Position numbers and translations under genes: made by a program. This document shows positions 1-13,500 of a DNA stretch of 64,000 nt, in pieces. The notes under the pieces were generated by a model. It did not search any database and was not told the DNA's origin. It saw only the letters and a program-made list of their open reading frames with translations. Source of the stretch: Tanytarsus gracilentus (lineage: Eukaryota > Arthropoda > Insecta > Diptera > Chironomidae); assembly GCA_038502055.1 (NCBI GenBank), contig JAXRKN010000025.1, forward strand, positions 806,001 through 870,000, in the 5' to 3' direction. Numbering within the stretch: position 1 is the stretch's first letter; every line of letters begins with the position of its first letter.

Positions 1-441
1 TTTTCGGCATTGAAATATTTTAATTTTTAAATAAATAAAAGTTTTCATAGGTTAAATTAATTTTAATGACAATCATGAAAAATATCGTAACTAATTAATA
101 TTCTGTCAGTATAAATAATCTCAAAAATTTCCATAAACAGTTTTAATTTTAAGTAAACTTGAAATAATGTTTGATGCATTTGCTAAAATAAAAAAATTGT
201 GTAATTAAAATACTTAGCGTTAAATTATTTACGTATTCTCTAGATCTGAAGGCAACATCGCAACGAATTTCTTCTGCCGGATTCATTTTCTTTAAAATTT
301 TCCTCGAATTTCTCACTTTAACTTTAACTTTAAAATAAACAATAACAAATTAATTATTTAAAAATATAAAAACCGTTAACGAATTAAATTTGAAATGTTG
401 TACACAACATGACGAAGAAAAATAGAAATGTTTCAAATATC

Positions 442-575
442 ATATTTATCTAGGGGTGAGAACTAGCATTTCTAAAGATCGTAAATGCGCGTCAGTGCAC
501 GTCAGTGTACGTGGGTGTCCGTCAGTGGACGTCAGTGCACTTTAATTTTATTAGTTCTCATCCTTGGATATTTAT
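442..575. mobile_element. hAT-like MITE, copy 1 (118 bp) with perfect 8-bp target duplication
   Basis: The element runs 450-567. Its left end CTAGGGGTGAGAAC matches the reverse complement of the right end, CCAAGGATGAGAAC. It is flanked by perfect 8-bp direct repeats ATATTTAT at 442-449 and 568-575. Eight-base duplications and ends of this kind are typical of hAT transposons. The interior (491-540) is five 10-bp tandem units of the type GTCAGTGCAC. A second member of the family lies at 50571-50679. No coding capacity. Confidence 0.8.
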
Positions 576-867
576 TGCAACATTTGAATGAAAATGTGTA
601 AGTAAAAAAACCGCTAGATAATTTCAAAATAATAACTTTCAAAGAAAATTATGCTATGATTTTTAATTTCATTTCGATGACCACTGGATAATTTTTAATA
701 GCTGAAAGGGAATAAAATCATTTTAAAAAAGTTAATTTTTCATGGTGCACGGATTAATTTAAATTTCATCTCGTTGGTGGGAAGAGAGCAAAAAATATTT
801 GAGAACTATAGCACAAGAGAGAGAAAGAGAGAAATACAAATTTTTGTTTACCAATTTTATGCTTTTT

Positions 868-1033
868 TTGTATATAAACCAAGAAGCATGTGCTTTATCG
901 ACCACGTGGTGATTTATTTTATATCTTCTCTCCTTCTCTCTTCCTTCTTATGCATTTTTCTTTCGGCCTCTCTCCATTCTTACCTCTCGCACTCATCTCT
1001 CAATGTCGAGCGATCGGTCGGTGAGGCAAGACG
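868..1033 (+). promoter_or_regulatory. Candidate core promoter region of the laminin alpha gene
   Basis: A TATATAAA box lies near 870-877, just after a GAGA-rich stretch (814-835). Further down, TCAATG around 1000-1005 is a weak initiator-like site with AGACG at 1029-1033. That matches the downstream promoter element consensus at +28 if 1002 is +1. Either start would give a 5' leader of about 360-470 bases before the ATG at 1364. The motifs are short and may be chance matches; no transcript evidence is available here. Confidence 0.25.
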
Positions 1034-1363
1034 TATTTTTCGTGCCTGTTTGTGTCGTTTTCCCTCTACTGTTGAGTGAGATTTCAAGAAATAAAAATAG
1101 AAATTCAGTGTACAATTTTATGCATGACAAGATGCATTTTTGCAAATAAAAAAAATCAGTGAAAGAAAAATTTCAATGAAATTTTTATTAATGAGAAATA
1201 ATTATGTTTAAAATATTTTTATTGTGTAAATATTTGTATGACAAATAATTTTGTGCTAGAAAAAAAAGAATAAAAAAGGAAATTGATGAAAATTATAAAG
1301 AAAAAAATACGAAGAGAGAAATGAATTGAGTTCATTGAATGATAAGAAAAAAAATCATAAAAT

Positions 1364-1562
1364 ATGTGGAAATTAAATAGCCTCACCTTCTTTCTTATGA
1401 TTTTGATCGTGCTTGTCGAGTCGCAAAGCAGTTCGCGATCGAATCGAAACAAACCGAGGGATCGAAATCGGGAAAATAGCGAAGAGGATATTTACCGGAT
1501 AAATCGCAATGATGGATTATTGGCTAAACAAAAACCATCGCGGAGACGGATGAAAGGGAATG
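1364..1562 (+). CDS. wb: Laminin alpha exon 1: signal peptide and N-terminal extension
   Basis: The first ATG opens a hydrophobic leader (residues about 4-19, with FFLMILIVLV) ending near VESQ, a typical secretory signal. It is followed by a basic, polar stretch of about 45 residues rich in Arg, Asn and Ser that precedes the LN domain. The exon ends after one base of a codon at 1562 before a GT (1563); joined to 9061 this makes a GAT codon and keeps the LN frame open. The donor (TG|GTTAGG) is weak. The match of phase, signal peptide and position supports the call, but a different or additional 5' exon is possible across the 7.5-kb intron. Confidence 0.7.
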
Positions 1563-4500
1563 GTTAGGATCTTAACAATTAAATTACAAGCGTCTCATTT
1601 ATAATTCAATATCAATTTGTTATTTTGGGAAACGAGAGTGAAGAAAAAAATGTTTCAAAACCCACTCGTGGGTGTTGCCGCGTAACCCAACATATCAGAT
1701 CAGTATTTGATAATCATATAATAAAAAAATCAGTTTAAGTCAATCCGGACATTTCGGTTAATCCAAACAGTTTTAGCTTTAAAAATAAGTTTAGCAGACA
1801 AAATTTTGAAAATTTGACCTTACTACTTATTTTTGACTCAAGGTTTTAAGAACCTAAGTCCTAAGTACCTCGGACTGATTCCATCCTACTCGGCATCAAA
1901 AAACGAGAGATACATGAAGCCATAGTTCTGAAAAATAGATATTATGGCAGTCCGTGGCACTACTGGCCGGCCATGATGGACATTCTTCAAAAATCATCAA
2001 TGCTAATCGATTCGTGATCCAATTACGACTTCAGCGATACCGATGAAGCGATATAAGAGAAAATTAGTATGATCAATGGTCATGACCCAATAAATTCCTA
2101 AAATGGGTTAATCTAGACCCTCAGAGCTATCATCTGGCGAAAACTAAAAGTCTCTACGTAGCTCAGGGGCTGAGATATCGATGGAACAGAGAGACGGACG
2201 GAAAGATGAGTATATAATCGTTACCACAACTTTGTTGGGTTACGCTAAAAACAAAACCTAATCTTAAAAAACACACGAAATATTTCATGATGAGCAGAGT
2301 TGATAATTTTTTTAAAAAAATTTGGGAATCTTGAGTTTTTTAAAAACGCGTTTGAAAAAATTTAAAACCATTTGCATTTTTATTTTCCTTGCAAGTTTTT
2401 ATTATTTAAAAAATAGCACATTTTTCCTTTTAACAACCCTGAACGATTAATTTTTACTTCTCCTCCGAGTTGATGATCATTAATAATATTTTTCTGCCCC
2501 AAAACTCTCGATCCCAATAAACGAAGGGAAAATATCAAATATAAATTATGTTTAATGGCCGTTTAAAAAAGCGTTTTTTAGCGGTACGTTTAATGCACTG
2601 ACGATCATCGATGATTTTTGGGTGAGGAAAAAAATGTAATAAGACAAAAAATTATGAAAACATAACACGACACAGCCGACGAGCGAGATAAGGATATAAT
2701 AAAAAATTTAAGAAATATGTTCAGAAACAGAAAACAGAAATATTTCTTAAAGAGGAAGATAAAATGTGTTAAAAATATCAAGAACCACAGTTGATGGTCA
2801 CAATTTCGTGTTCATTTCTAATTCTCGCGTGCATTTTTACAAAAGTTCTCAATGATTTGATAAAAGTTGAATGAAATTTCAAAAACCTTCTGAAACTTGA
2901 TCGGAAATGCAGACATCACGATGAAGAATTTTTTTCGGAGGCTTTAATTAAAGTTTTATGTTGCTAATTGCTTCCGAACACAATCTAGAGTGAGTTGGAT
3001 CGAGAAGATGAAATGAAGATTTTTAACTTTGAGTGACAGTGAGGAATTTTTGGAATGGGTGTTCAAACAAATTTTCATGGATGATCTAAAAATATTTTAG
3101 AAATTTACACACGACTTTCGATTTGTTTAGATCACTCGATTTCAGAATAATTTAAAACCTTTAATAGCGAAAACATCTCACATAATTCTTAAAATGCGTG
3201 CGAGTTCTTATGGTTTCACAATTAGTTACGTGCTAATTCATTTGCGAAATTTTTTTACATAATCATCTAACGCGTCTGTATGTGCGTCACGCTGTTAGGT
3301 GGCGCTGCAGTCGTTTTTTAGAAGTTTCACATGTCAGGTAGAATTTTAAGGGCGTTGTTTAAAATTGAGTGAAGATTATTTGAAAATAATTAGCATTCAA
3401 AAAAATATCCCAAGAAAAAAGAACTAACTTTTTGAAATCAGTACACAGAATTTTTTTAAAGCTCAATTTTTGTTTCAAAAAAAATGAAACTATAAAAAGT
3501 GGAACCTTTAAAATAGTTCCAGCAACAAGCTTAATGGTGGCGCTTTAGCCAGAGTGATCACTATATCTAGATCTGTGATCGCAGTATTATTGAATTATTT
3601 TATGGGGCGGCTGGCTGCCACGGGGCCTTCTAGTATTTTTATAGCACAACATTTTCTCTGTTGTCACACCAAACTCATTTGCATGAGAATTAAAATTGCT
3701 ATTGTTGCTAAAATTGTCTCAAGAGTAAAAAATATGAAAGAATGTTCTTTGACAGCTCGACGATATTATAAGCGTGTGATGAGATGTAAACAAAAGCGGG
3801 ACGACATTGAAGTTTTATTATCCAAATTTTAAGAAAAGCAAAGAAATAATTAAAATTCTGAAAGTTGAATTAAATTACTCAAAAAATATTAATTAGGTGG
3901 ACGCTTGTTATTCCGGAGTAAATTGAATCGCAAGATAATAAATCATGAAATTTCTCTTACTTGGCACTGCTGATCATGCATTATCAGTACCTCGTTAGAT
4001 TCGCAAAAGACACAGCTTTATTTTGAGACTGACTTTAAATTTTTTACTGGTCTCCTTCATGCTTAAAAATTAATTCAAAACCTTGCTGGTAATTCCGGAG
4101 TGAATGCTTATAATTCCGGAGTAAATTTTAAAAATTCGATATAAAATTAAATTTTGATAAAATCTTCATACTTTCTTGAGTGAAGTGATTAAGTATGAAG
4201 AGATTGATATTTTTTGGGGTTTCAATGTCTGGCAAGTGCAAGCAGTGCATCCAATAACCTCCAAAATCTATTTTTTATGACTTTTATGCAATTTTTTACT
4301 TTTAATAGTAGATAAAATGAGAGCTAAATCACTTCAGGGCTCAATTAAGAATAGAACTCAATACTCACCCCTAAAAAGCATCTCTGAATAATTTTATTGC
4401 TCTTCGTTCTGAGATCTTATTGTGAGTAAAATAATTTTAAATGATTTTGGCTACTGTAATGTTAGTTTAACCTGGTATTAGATCTTGGTTCCTTCGCTGG

Positions 4501-7500
4501 AAGTTAGTTCCTCCGCTGGAAGTTAGTTCCTCCGCTGGAAGTTAGTTCCTCCGCTGGAAGTTAGTTCCGCCATTGGAAGTTAGTTCCTTCACTGGAAGTT
4601 AGTTCCTCCGCTAGATATTACTTTCTCCGCTGGATGTTTGTTCCTCTACTAAAAGTTAGTTTTAGGACATGCTTTATGCTGGTTATTGGTTCCCTCGTTG
4701 GAGTTTTTGAAAAGCTTTTAAGTACTTTAATTCCTTTTTAATACTGAACTGCCACAAACGAGTCGCGCCCACGATTATTTTCTGTTTATTTTTTCATTCA
4801 TTTTGGATTTTATCCCGAAAAAAAAAATTTTTACTGATGAAAATTTCATTGCCTACTAATGTGAAATTTACTCCGGAATTATAAGCAATTTCACTCCGGA
4901 ATTATAAGCACGTCATAAATGTTAATATTTAAAGCACTTTGTGGACATATAAAATTTAAGTTGGTATAGGAATGTGTTGATGAAGACCTTCGTGACTCAG
5001 GAAAAATAATGATGGAAAAATTGCAACTGATTTAATTGATGAAAATTGACGTGATAAGTGAAGAGGATTTTTGTATGGAGAAAATTAAAACGTGCTTTTC
5101 ATGGCCAAAGCAAGTCTAAAAGTCATTGCTTTCTTTTGCAAAATTGTCGCGCATGACAGTACCTTCAAACTTTAAGTCAAGTGTCAAGGTGTAAAATGCT
5201 TTGTTTGTAAAATATTGACGCATTTAATTTTACTCCGGAATTATAAGCACTCCGGAATAACAAGCGTCCACCCTAAATATTCGAAAAACTTAAGAAATTA
5301 ATTTTTGAGTTCACTCACAGTTCCGATCATAAAGAAAAGCATTTTCGTTTTCACAACTCATCTGTTGTAAAACACAGAAAAAACTCAAAATAAAATTTTG
5401 TACAAGCTGCATAATTTGCAATAATAAAATCCCTCAAAAAACAAGACATAAAGAGAAAAATAACAAGAGAGTACCAAATTACCTGGAAATGCGTTGAGAA
5501 AAGGTGGATGCAAAAATGCTAAGAAGTTGAGAAAAGACAACAGACGAACATAAAATTATGACGATTGATCCTTGTGAAAGTGCCAAATGAGATTTGTTTG
5601 TTTTACCTGAACATATGGTGGTTCTCAAGTGAATACAGCATGCAGTAACTGTTGAAGTAGCTGCAGATTACAAGTTTCCATAACTGCAAAGTTTGAAGTT
5701 TGTTCTAGATGGAATTTTCCTCATATGTACCTAGGAGATATTTAGGTCAAAATCTGACTAAGTAGTTCAATATAACGGTCATCAACCTTGAAATTAAATG
5801 TGTTTGTTTCAAAATTTTAACGAGAGAAATTCAAATGATTCTTAATATTATGTTGCAAATATACAAATTAACTAGATCGCAGAGTAATCGGGTTCACTTT
5901 ATAATAAATTATAGTGGCGCATGTCTTGTGGATGTGCATATTTAATGGCGTTGAAATTTCATCTCCGTGCATACTAAAAAAGGTTACAATTTTCAACATT
6001 AACACTCGCTGCAACAATTTTTTTGCACGATCAATTCAAGCAAAATGTGCCGTAGGCTATGGAGAAAAATTACATTTCTGCTCTCTCAGCTCTTTTTAAA
6101 CGTAAACCACAAACATGCAAATCAGTCGCGACATAATTTCTGATTGATTTTTTTTCGAGTTATTTTTAAAGACATTGCGTTCCAAGATTTTTTTAATACA
6201 AAAGTTTAGTTAATTTTTATATAGAACATTGCAAAACGTCACTTTCATTCCTTGAATTCCAAGCTTACCGTACAACTCCCATTTTCAAGTCTGTTTACAA
6301 TTCAATTTGACTTCAATAAAAACTATCATAACATGCACATGTGTGTCAGTCAAATGCATTCTTGTATGTATACATTGCCGCGTATTTTTACTTATAATTG
6401 ATATGTTTGCGTTTTCATAACGCCGGCACGCACATCTAAGTTGTTGACATGCGCATGATAATTAAAATGGAAGATTACAAAGATTTCATCAATTTACACA
6501 TTAGAAAGATGAAAGTCCATTGACTTTGGGTCTTTTGTTTATTGGCGCGGAAATCTGCAGAAACAAATTTTTCCTATTTTTTCATGCATGATTTTTGCGT
6601 CTTCATCGCGATAGTCAATATGCATTTTGTTACTCTCTCGCTCAAGTTCTTGGCTTTCCCATGAAATGTCACGTTTTACTATACTGAACTGCGCTCGTTA
6701 TGTTTCCCTTATATGAAGATGAAGCAAAGAAGAAGTAAAAAATGTTTCAAAACCCACTAGTGGGTGTTGCCGTGTAACCCATGGGGAAGTCCTTTGAAGA
6801 AGCCTTGAAAAAGCTAAAAGGGAAGCATTATGGAAAATATTTTTCGGGAAGCCAAAATGGAAGCATAAGGTAAATTACTTTCAATTAAGCTCCATTTCCC
6901 ACTGTGTTCCATTTTCCACTTTGTTCCATTTCCATAAGAGAAAATTTGTATGAAACATGAACATTATGGCGGTCCATGGCACGACCCATGGCCATGACTC
7001 AAAAAATTCTTACATAAAGAGCCTAAGAGCTACCATCTGGCGAAAACAAGAAGTCTCTAGCTGGTCCAAGAGCCGAGTTCTCGATGGAACTGGTGGACGG
7101 ACGGAATTACGAGCATATAAGCGTTACCACACCTTGTGTGGGTTACGCTAAACAGAGCTGAACGCCAATATGTGGTCAATACATGGAATTTTCTGATGTT
7201 ATCGGCAGCCGGCAATCTTCATGAATATTTTTTTTCTTAAAGTTATTTTTTCATTAGAAGATATATTGAGAATTATTCATTTTACATGTTTGTGGGGCTC
7301 TGATGAGTCATGAGTGTCATCATTAAAACAAAATTTTATTGCTATGCGTTTGAATGTTTCAAAAAAGTTAATATATAACACCCCATTGGTAACTTTAAAA
7401 AAATATATTTTGGTATTTAAAGTTTTTATGAAATTTTAAAAACATTCAATGTTTTTTAATGAATTTTAGTTACTTTAAAACTCTAAATTTTTCGCAATTA

Positions 7501-10500
7501 TCGTGAGCATCACCGTCACAACAAATCTCAAATTTTTTAAAGCAAATATGAATGAAAAACAGCTCCGTGTGTTAAATTAGAGATGAACATGCGTTTTTTA
7601 GTAAATTCATTCTTTTTTCCCATATATGCTCTTCGTCGAATGGCAATAACGATCTACAGCACAATTATGGGCGCTAATTTTTTATGTAATTTTTTCCACC
7701 GCATAATCAAAAATTAGTCTTCAGATGGCTCTGTAATTTTGCGGCAACGTATGAGAACAAACGTATGTGTTTGGTGGTCGGTCTTGAGTAACGGCATGAA
7801 GCTTATTATTTTTTGTGTGATGAACGATGAGAAAGAAATTTATAATGTTTGGTAAATGAAATTTGAGTCAGTTTTGAAAATATTGGGGGTTTTAGTAAGA
7901 CGTAATTTTTTTTATTTAGTAAAAATTTAATGTTTACCTACATTAAATTTTAAATATATTCCAATTTATTTCCATGATCAAATAATAATGTGTGCGAAAT
8001 GCAAAACTTTTTATTTTCTCTTGCATTTTTAAAAATAAAAAATATTAAACGGCGCCAATAGACACAAAATAAATTTGTAAGAGTATCTTAAATATCACCA
8101 CCTACAAATTGTTAAAATTCGAATACTCGATTCTTTAAAACTACTTTAAAGACAATTCGTAACGCATCGAGAAGATTCTTTTATGGTAGAGACAAAGAAG
8201 ATGAAAAACACAATGAAGGATTTAAGAGCCTCTGTATTCTCCTTTTTCGGTACCACCATCAAATTCTTTTGTTACAAACATATTTTTTCATCCAAAGTTA
8301 AAAGGAGCAACACAAGTCACTCATTACACAATTCTAGGAAGAAATCAAAAGCGCAACACGAGAGAACCTGTTAAAAATAGGCAACATAATAACATAAATT
8401 TCTCTTCGTTCTCATTCGATACACTAAATTTTATTATCTCACCCCTTTTTCACTAAACAGTTTTATCTTGAAGTTCTAATAAAATTTGAACTTTTTTATT
8501 AAATATTTTTGTTGTTTGGGATTTTAAATGAGGTTTGGGTTAGAGGTTAGTGAGAAAAATGTAAGAGAAATTTTGTTGGTGATAAATTTGTTTTTAAAAA
8601 TTTATTTTTCGAGCATAAAACTCTTTTGAAAATATTTTCAACTTTCAAACATCAGGGATTCATTTAATATTTCGGACATTAAAATTTTTAATATCAGTTA
8701 AGATAAAAGATAGAAAATTTCTTTAAATTGCGTTACGAAACACTCCTAAAATAACACAACATAAGTATATTTCCCGCTAGGAGCGACAAAAGAATTCTTT
8801 TGCACATTTTCTGTTGTCATCTTAAGAAAGGCAATCGTCTGTCTCTCCTTCATATTATTCTCTCTTTCACAGTGTGCATCAAGCTTATATCGGAGAATTT
8901 AATTAAAAGAGGTTGACGCTAAAAATTAATACGAAAAAATTAAAATTTAAACCATTCTTAACAAATTCTGGCATAAAAACTTCGGATCATTTATTTTTAT
9001 TAATGAGTTCATTAATTAGACAATGAGATTGAAAGACACACAAACAATTTTCTCTTACAGATTTGAGACAACTTTCAGACGGCGCACATCCGTTTCAGCG
9101 TTTTATAGAGACCACGCCGAATGGTGGCTTATTTCCTAAACCCTTTAATGTTGCAATAAAGGCAAATATTTTGGCGAATGCAACATGTGGTCATGAGGAT
9201 GAGGAATTTTGTCGTATGGCAGACATCTATTCGCCAAGGTATTATTAAACGAGACTGAAATGAGATGACAATTAATTAATTTTCAATAAATTTACAGACA
9301 ACAATCGCATTGTGAATTATGCGATGCAAGCGACGAAGAAAAACGTCATCCAATTCAGTATGCAATCGATGGCACACACTCGTGGTGGCAATCGCCGTCA
9401 CTTGCGATGAGCAAGGAGTTTGAGTATGTGACGATCGACATTGATCTCAGACAGGTATGACAACTTGATTTGTTACGTAATAAATCTTAACTACACAGTG
9501 GAACGTTTGATATTAAAAATGACCAACGCGCTCTAATCCTTTACTAATTGTTAACTACGGCTTAACAGATTTATTTAAATCATTAATCACCACTAAAATT
9601 TTACTAATGTAGGCTCCTTAAAAGTCTTTTTAATTATAAATTATTTTTTATTAATTGTTTAAGATAAATGGATTGAAAAATTAATATCCATTATTATAGA
9701 AAAATATTTTCGAGGCCATTTTAATTTTTGAAACGTTCTACTTTGAACTAATTTAGTTCTCTTTAAAAGAGAATTAATCAATTTAAGAAATAAAGCATGA
9801 ATAATATGATTTTCAGCTCTTTAAATTTTTAATCTCCACATTAAAGAAAATATATTCGAGACAGCAAATCTTGAATGATTTTAAATGGAGTATAAAATAT
9901 AAAGCAAGCAATTCTTGAGTAGCGAAATGTCACTTCTCATCTTTCATTTGTCTATCATGTGCGTACGCAATAAAAGAATAATTTGAAAAAATATTAAAAA
10001 TAATATTAAAAATTATAGGTAGGGTCCCTGTACATAATTTCTTAGTAAACCGTGAAAATTAAATTTAAAACTGCAAATTCCTACTGATGGCACTGATGAA
10101 ATTCAACAAAAATATATTTTTCGTGTAGCTAATGTGTTTATCTTTAATTCAAGACCTTTATTAAAATTTTGCGTTGCCACGTTCATCCTTAAAAATGGCG
10201 TTTTATCTTGCTCATAATTTCTTAGTTGATGTCCATAATTTCTTAGTAAATTTGCTCATAATTTCTTAGTAGAAAGTTAAATCAATTTTAGACTTGGAAG
10301 CAATAACCAAAAAGGCATGTTGTGCATATTTTAATTGTTGGAAAATATATCAAGATTTTAAGTAAAAATATTTCAGAGTTGTTAAATCAGCATGCAGCAT
10401 GATATATGCTTAAACTTCATAAAATATCCCAGTTTTATGAGTAAATTAAATCAAAAGTCTTAAAAAGACCACAAGATTAATCACATTTGATACATAATTT

Positions 10501-13500
10501 TAAAAACCATTTTAAGCTTGTGATTCTTATCATAAATTAACACTTGCAGAAATAATTTTATGTCCAACACGCTGAAAAAAGGTCGAGCAAGATGAGAGAA
10601 AATTCCTATAAAAATAATATCTCATTTTTAAGCATCAATGCATTAAAAGGTGAAATAAAATAAAAGTTTAAGTTAGGCAAAAAGCCTTTCCAGTTAAGCA
10701 ATCAATTTTTACTATCAGGAACAACTCATTCAGTCGTGATTAAAGTTAGTAATAATTAATTTGGATCATGTTCCTGCCTAGTTATTGCATTTCATAATTG
10801 CAAATATTTAATCTTATAGTTCCGTTGATATCCATTTTCGATGAACTGGATCTTAGTTCCGCTGGCATCGCCTTTAGCACTTCCACTTCCCAAAATTTTA
10901 ATTTTATTAGATTTTTTTGTATTACTGAATTTATGTTAAACTGGTCCTCATGTCCATGTCCAGCGCTGGATCTTAGTTCCGCTGGATCTTACTTCCAGCA
11001 CTAATTTTTTTTTATTTTCATTGAACCTTGCACAACCTTGTCTATAAGCACTTACTGCACGTTCCTGTATCAAAAATGACAGTTCCACTTCCAAGACAGT
11101 GCTTGTTGCCTATGACACCCAATTTCCTTCATATTTGTCAGCAATACCTTAAAATACTTGTTTTCAAATTATTTTCAGCATGTTCACACCCCAAAAATAA
11201 TTTTTATAGACAATTCAAGTAATTTTTTTCATCAAATTCCAAAGAATGCTTCACCAAAATTTACTAAGAAATTATGAGCACCTTTAAAAGATCATTTTTA
11301 AGGATACGGCACCATTTTGGATGAACATCAAACTAATAATTTAAATCTTTGATATTTAATTGACACAAAAAAAATTTAATTCATAAATAATTAAGTGATT
11401 TTCTTAAAGAAAATCAATGAAATATGCGAAGGCTATCGATGTATGGAAAATCTTATTTAAAGCTTTTATGGCATTTAACGTCCTTAAAATTCTGTCGAAC
11501 CTTTATGACAATGGTGTAGAATGATAAAACACGCAGATTAAACACTTGAAGTTAGGCATTTGGATTTGAAGACAAAAAGTTATCGCAATATGAAATTTTA
11601 CTAAGAAATTATGGTCACTAAGAAATTATGTACAGGGACCCTATATAGCTTTTGAATTTATTTAATGAATGGTAATGAAAAAGCTATTGAAAATGGGTTT
11701 GAAAGTACAAAAAATTTCTAGTTTCCAATTTTTTTAAATTACTAATAAACAAATGCTTGAGAACTATTAATGGGGGAAAAAAATGAATTAAAATGAACAA
11801 AAACGGGTGCATCTTCATACCTCCAGAGTGCCATCTTTTTGTCATCTACCTATATATCTAAACTAGAAAGTTTAGTGGTCGGAAGCAAACCCGAAATTTA
11901 ATATTTTATACTGCAATAACTGATTTTTTTTTATGAAAATTTGATCTCGATGACATTCTGCATCTTACTGAAGAAGAAATTTTCTTAGCTCCGTTTTCAT
12001 TTTCACTTTCATTTCCTTTCATTCATTCATTTCCTGTGCTACGTTCTTGTTTCCTTTTTCGATAATTTCGGGATCTCTCTCGAGCGAAGCGCTTTCTTCG
12101 AGAATTAGGCGATTCCTCCATTGCATTGCAAACAACAGTAAATGAGAAATCAATTTTCAAAGGTTGCAGCGGTTGTAATTTTTATTTTCAGTTTATCAAA
12201 AATTCCTACCAAGGTATACCTGAAAGTTAAAAACTTAAAATCTTCACAAAAATTTTAAATTTTTAACAATCGTGGAGATTTCAATTGGAATTCTTATTGG
12301 AGCGTGATGCGACAGAGAACAGAGGACAGTGTTTCAATATATTATTGATATCAACAAATGCTAGAAAAATTCCAAAAAAGTTTAACTATTTTTTGACAAT
12401 AGAATTCAATTACACATACCATAATCACCTATCAATGACACTTGTATTTTTTCGCAACACACAAAAACTTTCATTGATTAAAATTCTTCACGTTTCTCCC
12501 GCCTCCCATTGGGTTTTCAAGTTAAAATTTAGAAATGAAAACCGTTATATTAAAATTGAAAATAAATATTTTGCAAATCAAACTAACAAGCTGAGTGAGT
12601 CCAGCAGTTAGATGATGAGAGAAATAAATAAAGAAAGAGAATAAAAGAGCGTAAATTTCATATTAACAACCATTTCATAGACTCTACTTTACTAAAAAGT
12701 GATAATTTTTCTTCTTTCATTGTTCCTCATCATGTGGCTTGAGGACATGTATGCATAAATAGATTGTTAAATATGATCCCCCTTATTTTAATTCAATTAA
12801 ATTTGTCTCATCTTATATTTCTTCTTATTCTTTTTTCCCGCTCTCCTGCAACTGGATGCATTGATATCGCGTTGTTGAAAAATCAATAAATAATTTTTAC
12901 ATGTGTGGACCTCCCATGAAAAATTTCCTCTCTTCTCCACCGAACTGATTTTTTTTCAGTCATCATTAGAAGCATCTCTTGCAAGTGCATCGAGAGAGAA
13001 AGAAGAGGTTGGCGATACACATGTAATTTGAGTGTTAATTACTCTGGTAATCGATATTTTTTAAAAAATTGACCAACGTCAAGGTAAAAAAACATGCTTT
13101 TGTAAGATTTAGATTTTCAACTCATGTAGAAACCAATTCGATTTACTCTTTAAGATCAGCTCTCTTTATTATCAATCCAATTCCATCTTTTGTGAGCAAT
13201 TTCAATAATTAGTTAATTGAGCCGGATGTGCTACGAAGAAGGTAGTTTAAGTTTAGCACGTCCATAGCCTGAATAAATTTATGTTTATTACTCCTCACGA
13301 ACAACTATTGAAGGTCAATTGGCATTGCATCAGTTAGACTACATGTGCTTTTATCAATTGCACTGCATATGCGCAAGCAAAATGAGATGATAATTATAGA
13401 TCTTCTGACTTGTGATTTTCATGCTATGATTATTTTCTTTCCTTAACTCTGCATGAGTTTGTAATGTTAATCTTGTTTTAACAATTTTGAACGCGTTTAA

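Larger units (their letters stand above)
1563..9060 (+). other. wb: Laminin intron 1 (7.5 kb)
   Basis: The intron contains hairpin elements A and B and TIR element I. The remainder (2250-3890, 5276-6740, 7152-9060) is AT-rich with short, unconvincing open frames (for example 3554-3832 and 8183-8374). No conserved motif, RNA gene or nested gene was found. Confidence 0.65.

Noticed and set aside
774..1079. 101-codon open frame upstream of laminin exon 1
   Set aside because: It overlaps the likely promoter and 5' leader, has low-complexity CT/GA-driven composition, and shows no recognisable domain.
3554..3832. 92-codon open frame in laminin intron 1
   Set aside because: No motif, no convincing start context, no splice support; likely chance.
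12285..12611. 108-codon open frame in laminin intron 3
   Set aside because: Composition follows the AT-rich background and nothing in the protein is recognisable.
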